Source of the DNA: a virus
Length of the DNA: 28,747 bases
IMG/VR virus record: IMGVR_UViG_3300036668_000095
Span: 1 to 28,747 of that record
Strand: one strand, 5' to 3'
The translations under genes and the position numbers were made by a program. Under the pieces are notes generated by a model that saw only the letters and a list, made by a program, of their open reading frames with translations, had not been told where the DNA came from and ran no database searches. How positions within the stretch are numbered: the first letter of the stretch is position 1; the number at the start of each line of letters is the position of its first letter. Below are positions 6,190 to 11,472 of the stretch, one piece after another.

Positions 6190-6355
6190 CGCCGTACATC
6201 TTTTGTAGTTCATCGTCATACATCTTTTGTAGTAGCACAATTGCGTCTTTCAATATGTCTAACCGTGTAATCGTATGCGTATTACTAAAATACTCACTAC
6301 TTTTTAACGTTACTTCGTCTTTATTTTCATCAAAGAATATTGCAATCGCTCTCAT
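6179..6355 (-). CDS. Hypothetical small acidic protein with repeated C terminus
   Basis: A 58-residue protein starting MRAIAIFFDENKDEV, chosen over an ATG 42 bases upstream because CGGAG lies at proper spacing before 6355. The C terminus repeats an 8-residue block, LQKMYDDE then LQKMYGDE, encoded by a 24-bp DNA duplication. No family is recognised. Its 3' end overlaps the Ref-like gene by 11 bases. Confidence 0.55.
   Translation of the reverse strand: MRAIAIFFDENKDEVTLKSSEYFSNTHTITRLDILKDAIVLLQKMYDDELQKMYGDEQ
6185..6232. repeat. 24-bp tandem duplication at a gene junction
   Basis: Two adjacent 24-base units, 6185-6208 and 6209-6232, differ at two bases. Read leftward they encode the 8-residue repeat at the end of the upstream protein. 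In another frame they supply alternative ATG codons ahead of the Ref-like HNH gene. The duplication therefore created competing start codons for the downstream gene. Confidence 0.8.
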
Positions 6356-6539
6356 TTTTCTGCTCCGTGTATTCTTTATAAAGTGTTGCTCGGTCAATGC
6401 GTGTCGCGTGTTCTAAAAAGTCAAACATTCTTGCGCCTTGTGCTTTGTTTGGGTACGCAGACTTAACTAGTCGGTAGCGACAACCTACACACTTATTGTT
6501 GTAGGTTGAACCGCTAAAGTTACATTTGTTGCATTGCAT
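6330..6539 (-). CDS. Small zinc-ribbon protein
   Basis: This 69-residue protein begins MQCNKCNFSGSTYNNKCVGC, a compact four-cysteine zinc ribbon (C3, C6, C17, C20), followed by a helical basic region. The start is the ATG at 6539, which overlaps the stop of the DUF736-like gene (TGATG). The 3' end overlaps the next gene by 26 bases. Zinc ribbons in such operons usually bind nucleic acid; the specific role is unknown. Confidence 0.65.
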   Translation of the reverse strand: MQCNKCNFSGSTYNNKCVGCRYRLVKSAYPNKAQGARMFDFLEHATRIDRATLYKEYTEQKNESDCNIL

Positions 6540-6784
6540 CAAAAAGGTAAATCTGAACCTATATCAGCTAATTCTTGTGGCTTTGCTGGTTGCACCTTAA
6601 CCTTTGGGACTTGTACGGAGCCGGAGATAAACTTGCCACCGTCATCCTTTCTAGTTTTGATCCAGCCCGACAGTTCATAATCCTTGCCGTCAATATTGAC
6701 AGTGCCTCTGTAGTCGGGTCGTTTTTCATTGTCACCCTTGTCATTCTTTGAAATAATGAAAGTGTTGGTGTTGTCATAAGCCAT
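6539..6784 (-). CDS. DUF736-like protein with SSB-type acidic tip
   Basis: An 81-residue beta-rich protein. Residues 3-58 (NTNTFIISKNDKGDNEKRPDYRG through GSV) match the DUF736-type pattern of a short OB-like single domain. The C terminus IGSDLPF closely resembles the acidic tip of single-stranded DNA-binding proteins, which recruits replication and recombination partners. It sits between the YqaJ exonuclease and nuclease genes and has a good AAGGAAG ribosome site. A role as phage ssDNA-binding protein is a reasonable inference. Confidence 0.65.
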   Translation of the reverse strand: MAYDNTNTFIISKNDKGDNEKRPDYRGTVNIDGKDYELSGWIKTRKDDGGKFISGSVQVPKVKVQPAKPQELADIGSDLPF

Positions 6785-6786
6785 TT

Positions 6787-7410
6787 TTATACTTCCTTTG
6801 TGGTTAATTGTTCAAACATCTGCTCAACTTCATTTAAAAACTTTACAGCTTCAATTTCTACGTTTTTAATCTCCTCAATTGTCGGTTCGTACAATCTAAT
6901 AAACAATGGTATTTTTTTGTTATTTATATCGTATGAAACAAACCAAACTTTTTTTCCTGTGCAAGCACTTTGAACCAACATTTGAGGTTTGTATTTATCA
7001 GGAATTACACTTTCATATAAATACCGTGTATGAGTTGAACTTGTTGGACATTTAATTTCAATTAAATTTCCATCATTTACAAAACCGTCTGGGCTTGCAC
7101 CAAAGTGTTCAATCATTGGGTGGTCAACAAAGCCAACATCTGTAATTTTTAAACCTGTCTTTTTTTCAAACGCTTCTTTTGCTAAAGGCTCGTTTTCAAT
7201 GCCATCTTTCATTGGCTGACTTACAAATTTTGGAACAATACAATCAGTCATTCTTTCAGCTAAAACTTCACATTTTAAAGCGTATCTAGCTTGGCTATCT
7301 TTTCCGTTTTTAAGGTAAGACATTGCCGATTCCATTCTAGAAGCTGTCAGTTTGCCTGTTCTTGCGCTAAACCATGCCCCAGTACCTTGCTGTGCGTTTT
7401 CCTCTCTCAT
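6787..7410 (-). CDS. YqaJ-type viral recombinase (lambda Exo-like 5'-3' exonuclease)
   Basis: The 207-residue protein shows the YqaJ/lambda-exonuclease fold of the PD-(D/E)XK group. It opens with GTGAWFSARTGKLTASRM and has conserved IENEP (70-75), GASPDG with catalytic D108, E118-x-K120 in LIEIKCP, and the PQMLVQSA helix. It would resect linear duplex DNA to 3' overhangs for the annealing protein encoded just upstream. The start overlaps that gene's stop (ATGA), so the two are translationally coupled. Confidence 0.92.
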   Translation of the reverse strand: MREENAQQGTGAWFSARTGKLTASRMESAMSYLKNGKDSQARYALKCEVLAERMTDCIVPKFVSQPMKDGIENEPLAKEAFEKKTGLKITDVGFVDHPMIEHFGASPDGFVNDGNLIEIKCPTSSTHTRYLYESVIPDKYKPQMLVQSACTGKKVWFVSYDINNKKIPLFIRLYEPTIEEIKNVEIEAVKFLNEVEQMFEQLTTKEV

Positions 7411-7955
7411 TCTTTATTCTCAATTTGATTTTTTCTAAAGTCGTTAATCATAGCAACAGCTTCAGCCCGAATTAAATTGCGTTCTGTTTCTGTCAATGTC
7501 GTTCTAAATTCTTTAACTTTGTTTTCAGTATCCATGCCTGACAACAATGCTAACAACTGAGGCTTACCTCGTGGCTCAGGTTCTGCTACAGGCTCAGAGT
7601 GTGGCAAGTCTTCACCCGCATAAATATACAAACCGAGACCGTGACACGCGATAGCTTTGACCAGGCAACGCATCATGTTTTTGTTGACCTGAAACGAATC
7701 TGGGTTTTTGATTGCCTGGTTGCGATTATCCATGACTGGTAGGTGCATGGTTATAGGCTTTTCAAATGCGGTAACGGTGCATGACACCATCATTGATTCA
7801 CCAAACATTTGCGGTTCGTGAAACACCCAGTTGGCAGTTTGGTCTTGACGCATAAGTTGGTCAACAGCGTGTGCCCAAGAAAGGTAAGATAAATTATTTT
7901 TTTTCTCAATGTGCTTAGACACATCAATTTTTGCAAGTTGTTCAAAGTGGTTCAT
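7407..7955 (-). CDS. Sak3-type single-strand annealing protein (DUF1071)
   Basis: This 182-residue protein carries the DUF1071/Sak3 core: NNLSYLSWAHAVDQLMRQD near the N terminus, a central beta region (VSCTVTAFEKPITMHLPVMD), then VNKNMMRCLVKAIACHGLG and LYIYAGEDLP. This family anneals complementary single strands and pairs with YqaJ exonucleases, exactly as arranged here. The C-terminal 60 residues are a variable helical region. The ribosome site is GGAGAAAC, matching several other leftward genes. Confidence 0.88.
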   Translation of the reverse strand: MNHFEQLAKIDVSKHIEKKNNLSYLSWAHAVDQLMRQDQTANWVFHEPQMFGESMMVSCTVTAFEKPITMHLPVMDNRNQAIKNPDSFQVNKNMMRCLVKAIACHGLGLYIYAGEDLPHSEPVAEPEPRGKPQLLALLSGMDTENKVKEFRTTLTETERNLIRAEAVAMINDFRKNQIENKE

Positions 7956-8152
7956 TTTTGTTTCTCCAATTTATATTTTGCGTAACGAGTGCCGTTACCG
8001 TCTAGCATTATGGTCGTTATATCAAAGCCTTTGCCCCGCAGTTTAAATACAATGTCAGCAAGCCGTGTTGCACGAAATAATTCAAACGCTTGCCAACTCG
8101 TAATTGTTTTGCCTTTTTTAAGGTGGGCAAACACCGCATCGGTCTTAGTCAT
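7952..8152 (-). CDS. Small helix-turn-helix domain protein
   Basis: A 66-residue protein with a single wHTH-like domain. MTKTDAVFAHLKKGKTITSW forms the first helix, QAFELFRATRLADIVFKLRG the HTH, and the ITTIMLDGNGTRYAKYKL hairpin looks like a wing. This matches the small HTH domain often encoded near phage recombinases. It has a strong GGAGG ribosome site and overlaps neighbours by 4 bases on each side. It may regulate transcription; the target is unknown. Confidence 0.75.
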   Translation of the reverse strand: MTKTDAVFAHLKKGKTITSWQAFELFRATRLADIVFKLRGKGFDITTIMLDGNGTRYAKYKLEKQK

Positions 8153-8337
8153 AGTGCCTCCACTGTTATACGGTACTGTGTGCCGTTTTTATCTACGACA
8201 TCGAGCATACGCTTACCTACCTGTGAATAAACGTCATACGCGTGCTCTACGTGCTCTACACGATCAGAGTCACGCAATGCGTTTAGGCACACGTCTGCCA
8301 ACTCGTCAGCGTAAACAAACATGGATTTAGTTTTCAT
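8149..8337 (-). CDS. Hypothetical small protein
   Basis: A 62-residue protein starting MKTKSMFVYADELADVCLNA. This start was preferred because CGGAGG lies 7 bases before it; an in-frame ATG at 8361 lacks this. It seems to be a helix followed by a beta hairpin (VDKNGTQYRITVEAL). The 5' end overlaps the upstream gene by 11 bases and the 3' end overlaps the HTH gene by 4. No function is recognised. Confidence 0.6.
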   Translation of the reverse strand: MKTKSMFVYADELADVCLNALRDSDRVEHVEHAYDVYSQVGKRMLDVVDKNGTQYRITVEAL

Positions 8338-8530
8338 TGGTGTCCTCCGAAAACTCATCACGATTTACCCCAAAAAAAACTTCAACTTCTTCGGGTTCAT
8401 TTGTGTATATAACATCCCATTGATCGGGAGTCACGTCTAGCAACGCATCATCAATATGGTCATCGTCTTTTGCGTACACAACTGCGCACACTTTTTGCAC
8501 GCGGGTTGAGTAAATTTTGTACATTGGCAT
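8327..8530 (-). CDS. Hypothetical small acidic protein
   Basis: A 67-residue strongly acidic protein (DDDHIDDALLDVTPDQWDV, then a Glu-rich C terminus). It is preceded by CGGAGAAACC, a consensus-like ribosome site repeated across this operon and the best match to the anti-SD loop of the RNA predicted at 10578. Acidic small proteins in early operons can be DNA mimics, but nothing here proves that. Confidence 0.6.
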   Translation of the reverse strand: MPMYKIYSTRVQKVCAVVYAKDDDHIDDALLDVTPDQWDVIYTNEPEEVEVFFGVNRDEFSEDTNEN

Positions 8531-8551
8531 TTGGTTTCTCCGTTGTATGGT

Positions 8552-8704
8552 TTACAATTTTTTAGTGTATTGGGCTATGGCTTGTTTTAAAAACAACAAA
8601 GATTGTTGAGAGGTGTTGCGTGACTCTTTCTCCGCAATCTTACGCAACTGATCAAGCGTTTCTTTCTCAATGCGAATGTTTAAAAATTGATTTTTTAATA
8701 ACAT
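8552..8704 (-). CDS. Ribbon-helix-helix (Arc/CopG-like) protein
   Basis: A 50-residue frame starting MLLKNQFLNIRIEKETLDQL, with ribosome site AAGGAG at good spacing. The pattern of a short beta strand (FLNIRI), helix (KETLDQLRKIAEKES), turn (NTS) and second helix (QQSLLFLKQAIAQY) is that of a dimeric ribbon-helix-helix repressor similar in size to P22 Arc. It probably autoregulates or controls part of the leftward operon. Confidence 0.75.
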   Translation of the reverse strand: MLLKNQFLNIRIEKETLDQLRKIAEKESRNTSQQSLLFLKQAIAQYTKKL

Positions 8705-8716
8705 GATTACTCCTTT

Positions 8717-9256
8717 TCAATGTAACGATTGAGCCGCACTGTTTGCAGTTGCTAACGCTTTCATCACAATTCGAATTGTTGCCATTTTCATAGCGTCAAC
8801 GTTAACATTTTTAGCCAAATTTTCAAGTTCATTAAGCGATGCTAATGCCGCATTTATTCGTATTTGCACGTCATAAACCGCGTTTGCATAAAGGTCTGGG
8901 CGTTTAATGACAATTTCCATTGGCTGATAATTGCGCTTACCCGTTTCGTTTATAACGTTAACAAATGCGGTTTGTGACTGATTTTCATTGTCTAACACAA
9001 CCTTAACTGAGCGAATTAGATTGCGGGCTGTGTGAGTTCTCCATTCCTCTGCTGCAATCCCATCGTTCCACTCAAACGCAGGGTGCAGTGGGGCTTTTTC
9101 TGGTCGCGATTCGTTAACTACATCTGATGCGATTAAAGCATTGTTTTTTGAATAAATGCGATCAAGTTCGTTGCCAACTAAATCGGCTGACACGTTTAAT
9201 CGTGAACCTTCTTTAAATACAAATTTTCTTGCGTTGATTACTTTTAAGTTGCTCAT
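8717..9256 (-). CDS. Conserved-type phage protein of unknown function
   Basis: This 179-residue protein contains a distinctive central block, APLHPAFEWNDGIAAEEWRT, followed by an arginine-containing helix. The C-terminal half is a long helical region (PDLYANAVYDVQIRINAALA onward). This layout recurs in phages next to recombination genes; I know of no assigned activity. It lies immediately downstream of the GGCNN array in the leftward transcript and has an AAAGGAAA ribosome site. Confidence 0.7.
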   Translation of the reverse strand: MSNLKVINARKFVFKEGSRLNVSADLVGNELDRIYSKNNALIASDVVNESRPEKAPLHPAFEWNDGIAAEEWRTHTARNLIRSVKVVLDNENQSQTAFVNVINETGKRNYQPMEIVIKRPDLYANAVYDVQIRINAALASLNELENLAKNVNVDAMKMATIRIVMKALATANSAAQSLH

Positions 9257-9282
9257 TTTATTTCCTTTGATTTAGATTAAAT

Positions 9283-9542
9283 TGCCTGCCTTGCCGCTCC
9301 TAGCCCTGCCAGTCCGTGCCTTGCCCCGCCTGCATTACCTTGCCATGCCCTGCCGCGCCCCGCCATGCCTGCACTGCCACGCCTGCCTTGCCTTGCCATG
9401 CCTCGCCGAGCCTTGCCTCGCCTGCCTTGCCGCGCCCAGCCTCGCCTGGCCATGTCCTGCCACGCCTCGCCTGACCTCGCCTTGCCTGCCTTGCCTTGTC
9501 CTGCCTTGCCGAGCCTTGCCAAGCCCCGCCATGCCTGCCATG
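9283..9542 (-). repeat. GGCNN pentanucleotide array (about 260 bp)
   Basis: On the plus strand the region is an almost unbroken series of NNGCC pentamers (TTGCC, ATGCC, TCGCC, GAGCC and so on), broken at intervals by 4-base TGCC units and a few 6- or 9-base units. Read in the direction of transcription it is GGCNN. It is very GC-rich inside an AT-rich genome, shows strand asymmetry (C+T on the plus strand), and fills the gap between two leftward genes. All frames stay largely open because the repeat rarely makes stops, but none has a ribosome site. Confidence 0.95.
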
Positions 9543-9569
9543 TAAAACCAAGTTAAAAAAATAAATCGA

Positions 9570-10196
9570 CTAATCTAACTTAAAAGTACCCCAGCCCAAC
9601 CCTGCGCTGTCTCGTGAATCCGGGCGACCTTCACCAATACCAACCTGCAAACCTACGCGCGACATGAGGTTAGTCACATCTTGCAAAGTAAACTGGTCAG
9701 CATCGTATGCAACACGTACTTTTGATGTCCATTGACGCCACATAGGCCGAATTCGAATATCAGCAACACCTGTAGCATTGCGAACGGCCATTTCGGTGCG
9801 TTCAGGTGTGCCTTCAAATCGAATGAGTGGAATACCATCAATTCGGTCAAATCCGTCTGCTTGCACAAATACCGACAATTTAGCCAAGGTCATTTTGAAT
9901 CCAACTAATCTGCAAGCTGAAATCATGGCTTGTCGAAATGCTGAAGCAGGAATACCTTGCCAGCCTTCAACCGAAATATGTTTAGCCTGCTCTAAATCGT
10001 CGTCAAAGTCTCGTGCAGGCTTGGCTCTTGATTTGTTAGCCACGCTTCCCATTGCCATTTTTGCCATCATTGCTTGCATAGCCTTGCCTGAAAATCTTGC
10101 TTGCACCATGGGTGCTGTGCCTGTGATGTTAAATTGAGCTGTTTGAATATTAGCTGGTTTAATAGTTACTACGTTTGATTTAATTACTGTTGTCAT
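9570..10196 (-). CDS. Conserved-type phage protein with glycine-rich C-terminal motif
   Basis: A 208-residue protein. Features are a beta-rich N terminus (VVTIKPANIQTAQFNITGTA), a basic helical region with KAMQAMMAKMAMG, a middle segment IPASAFRQAMISACRLVGFKM, then a C-terminal glycine-rich segment GIGEGRPDSRDSAGLGWGTF. This glycine-rich closing motif recurs in a family of phage proteins near recombination genes. It looks superficially like the G-rich loops of RAMP/ferredoxin-like RNA-binding proteins, but that is a weak impression. The ribosome site is CGGAGAAAC. The function is unknown. Confidence 0.65.
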   Translation of the reverse strand: MTTVIKSNVVTIKPANIQTAQFNITGTAPMVQARFSGKAMQAMMAKMAMGSVANKSRAKPARDFDDDLEQAKHISVEGWQGIPASAFRQAMISACRLVGFKMTLAKLSVFVQADGFDRIDGIPLIRFEGTPERTEMAVRNATGVADIRIRPMWRQWTSKVRVAYDADQFTLQDVTNLMSRVGLQVGIGEGRPDSRDSAGLGWGTFKLD

Positions 10197-10213
10197 TTAA
10201 GTTTCTCCGTTAA

Positions 10214-10441
10214 TTAATTTAATTGAAACCATGCCCGTGGCAAAGTCAATGTCTCAGCGTTGCCGGTCAAAGATTCCAGCTTGCTTACTTCTAAAATAAT
10301 GTCATCATGGTTTTGAGTGTGCATTGCTACGGCTTCGGCATGGCTAACCCAAGCATCGAAATCGTGATTTTCAAAATCATCAACATATTCGTACAAAAAT
10401 GATTCTAGATTGGCTGTGCCCGTTTGATTTAGTATTAACAT
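10214..10441 (-). CDS. Hypothetical acidic protein, first leftward gene
   Basis: A 75-residue acidic protein (LYEYVDDFENHDFDAWVSHA) with no recognised family. It is the first gene of the leftward operon, 76 bases after a promoter-like module at 10518-10544. Its ribosome site is CGGAGAAAT. First genes of such operons often counter host functions; no evidence beyond position supports this here. Confidence 0.6.
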   Translation of the reverse strand: MLILNQTGTANLESFLYEYVDDFENHDFDAWVSHAEAVAMHTQNHDDIILEVSKLESLTGNAETLTLPRAWFQLN

Positions 10442-10517
10442 TTGATTTCTCCGTTTAGGTCAGCTAATTTGCTAACCATGACACATTACAACACATAATT
10501 TAACCATTGTGTAGCTA

Positions 10518-10544
10518 TTATTTACATTTATTTTTATAGGTTTT
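10518..10544 (-). promoter_or_regulatory. Leftward promoter-like module, copy 2
   Basis: On the minus strand this reads approximately AAAACCTATAAAAATAAATG then TAAATAA. It is nearly the same as 5335-5360, and both precede leftward transcription units. The TATAAA hexamer is a credible -10; the -35 is unclear. It abuts the rightward promoter at 10543-10571, so leftward and rightward transcription would diverge from this point. Confidence 0.45.
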
Positions 10545-10571
10545 GCACAAGCTATAAATTTTAGCTATAAT
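10543..10571 (+). promoter_or_regulatory. Rightward sigma-70-type promoter
   Basis: TTGCAC at 10543-10548 and a consensus TATAAT at 10566-10571 are separated by exactly 17 bases. The predicted transcription start is about 10578. Transcription from here would run straight into the hairpin at 10595-10623. Confidence 0.65.
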
Positions 10572-10577
10572 TGGGTT

Positions 10578-10631
10578 GGGTTTCTCCGCCCTGTGGCTCG
10601 CAAGTGAATATTCCTTGCGAGTCTTTTTTTT
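10578..10631 (+). ncRNA. Candidate short RNA with anti-Shine-Dalgarno loop
   Basis: From the predicted start near 10578 to the T tract at 10624-10631 the RNA would be about 54 bases. It would have a 5' hairpin GGG-UUUCUCCG-CCC, a short linker and a 10-bp terminator stem. The 8-base loop is fully complementary to CGGAGAAA, the ribosome-binding sequence of several leftward genes (before 5297, 8530, 10196 and 10441). The structure is read from sequence; expression and pairing are inference. Confidence 0.5.
10595..10631 (+). terminator. Rho-independent terminator 1
   Basis: A 10-bp stem (10595-10604 with 10614-10623, one G-U pair) encloses a 9-base loop and is followed by eight T residues at 10624-10631. 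It lies only about 17 bases downstream of the predicted start of the rightward promoter, so it acts as an attenuator or defines a very short RNA. Confidence 0.85.
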
Positions 10632-10641
10632 AGTGTATAAT
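10615..10641 (+). promoter_or_regulatory. Second rightward promoter
   Basis: TATAAT at 10636-10641 is a consensus -10. The best -35 is TTGCGA at 10615-10620, inside the stem of terminator 1, with a 15-base spacer that is shorter than ideal. The predicted start, about 10648, falls just before the structured RNA. Confidence 0.5.
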
Positions 10642-10647
10642 TACGTT

Positions 10648-10754
10648 AACCCTTGGCAGGGAAATTCAGCAAGACTTAGACGAGATTCTGCTGGTGCTGA
10701 CCAGTCTGCCAACACCTTTAAAAAGGTGAGAATCTCGCCTAAGTCTTTTTTTTT
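10648..10754 (+). ncRNA. Candidate structured RNA with nested pseudoknot
   Basis: The segment forms a long closing stem: 10671-10679 with 10739-10747 (9 bp), then a single A-C mismatch, then 10681-10689 with 10729-10737 (9 bp). Inside are a 5-bp hairpin (10691-10704, loop GCTG) and a 6-bp hairpin (10713-10728, loop TAAA). Between them CTGCCAA at 10706-10712 is perfectly complementary to TTGGCAG at 10653-10659, outside the stem, giving a 7-bp pseudoknot. A nine-T tract (10746-10754) ends it. It lies directly upstream of the replication operon. I do not recognise it as a known RNA class. Confidence 0.6.
10671..10754 (+). terminator. Rho-independent terminator 2 (3' stem of the structured RNA)
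   Basis: The 18-bp interrupted closing stem of the structured RNA is followed immediately by nine T residues. The start codon of the first replication gene comes 11 bases after the T tract. No further promoter is visible between them, so replication gene expression appears to require readthrough. Confidence 0.75.
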
Positions 10755-10764
10755 GGACTTATAT

Positions 10765-11472
10765 ATGCACTACTATCAATTTAATATTGGTGACTATCAA
10801 ACCCACACAAATCATTTGACTGAACTCGAAGATTTAGCTTACAGACGAATGATAGATTGGTGTTATTTGCACGAAAAACCGTTGCCAAATGATGTTGATG
10901 AAATAGCTAGATTAATTCGTATGCGAACGCATTGCGATTGCATTGCGAACGTTTTGCGAGAGTTCTTTTATTTGACAAATGATGGTTATATGTCTGAACG
11001 CGTCACACATGAGTTAGAACAAATTTATAGCAAAAGTGATAAGGCAAGGTTTAGCGCAAACAAAAGATGGAATAAAATCAAAGGTTTAGATAAAGATGCG
11101 AACGCAATGCGAACGCATAGCGAAGGCAATGCTACACATAACACATTACCTAATAACACAATACCTAATATAAAAGATAAAAAAACAGGTGACACATTCC
11201 AAAGACCTGAGAAAATAGATAATGAATTGTGGTCTGAATTTAATAAGATTTGCAAAGTAAAAAACAAACCAATAGGAAACCGTGTTTGGAAGAAAATGCT
11301 TGATGAAGCAAATCTTGCGGGCTGGTCAATTGATCAAGTACTTGAGTATTGTTGCGAAAAGGGTTACGCAAGGTTTGAAGCAGAATGGCTAAAACAACCA
11401 AACAATTCATTTGGAAACAAACAAGCGCAATCTGATACTAAATACTTTTCTGACTTAATGGTGGGCACATGA
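10765..11472 (+). CDS. DUF1376/DnaT-like replication protein (helicase loader or initiator)
   Basis: The 235-residue protein starts MHYYQFNIGDYQTHTNHL, the hallmark of DUF1376 (YdaU-type) proteins. The family region runs to about residue 100. A low-complexity linker follows, then a C-terminal domain (about 150-220; WSEFNKICKVKNKPIG...WSIDQVLEYCCEKGYARFEAEWL) like the DnaT/loader-type domains of phage replisome organisers. The frame is open upstream to 10576, but that part crosses the terminators and is not credible. Only GGA serves as ribosome site. The gene carries two clusters of 11-bp iterons and overlaps the next gene by ATGA. Confidence 0.85.
   Translation: MHYYQFNIGDYQTHTNHLTELEDLAYRRMIDWCYLHEKPLPNDVDEIARLIRMRTHCDCIANVLREFFYLTNDGYMSERVTHELEQIYSKSDKARFSANKRWNKIKGLDKDANAMRTHSEGNATHNTLPNNTIPNIKDKKTGDTFQRPEKIDNELWSEFNKICKVKNKPIGNRVWKKMLDEANLAGWSIDQVLEYCCEKGYARFEAEWLKQPNNSFGNKQAQSDTKYFSDLMVGT
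10922..11190. other. Putative replication origin: 11-bp iterons and AT-rich stretch
   Basis: Cluster one: TGCGA-type repeats start at 10922, 10933, 10944 and 10955, exactly 11 bases apart. Cluster two: repeats start at 11097, 11108 and 11119, again 11 bases apart. The best units read TGCGAACGCAT, with dyad symmetry TGCG-AA-CGCA. Because 11 is not a multiple of 3 the repetition is not caused by the protein sequence. An AT-rich stretch, about 11131-11190, follows, containing TACCTAATA twice (11147 and 11162). The layout parallels lambda ori inside gene O. Confidence 0.65.

Noticed and set aside
9277-9556. Open frames of 60-90 codons on both strands within the GGCNN array (Gly/Ala/Arg-rich or Leu/Pro/Ala-rich products)
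   Set aside because: They arise because the repeat seldom makes stop codons. None has a ribosome site and the frames drift with the 4-base units.
10648-10754. HDV-like ribozyme
   Set aside because: The helix order matches, but I cannot find the catalytic cytidine segment between P4 and P2 or the P1.1 pairs, and the RNA ends in a T tract like a terminator. I report it as a structured RNA only.
10576-10764. N-terminal extension of the DUF1376 gene to ATG 10576
   Set aside because: The extension runs through two terminator hairpins and T tracts. The conserved family start MHYYQFNIGDYQ is at 10765.
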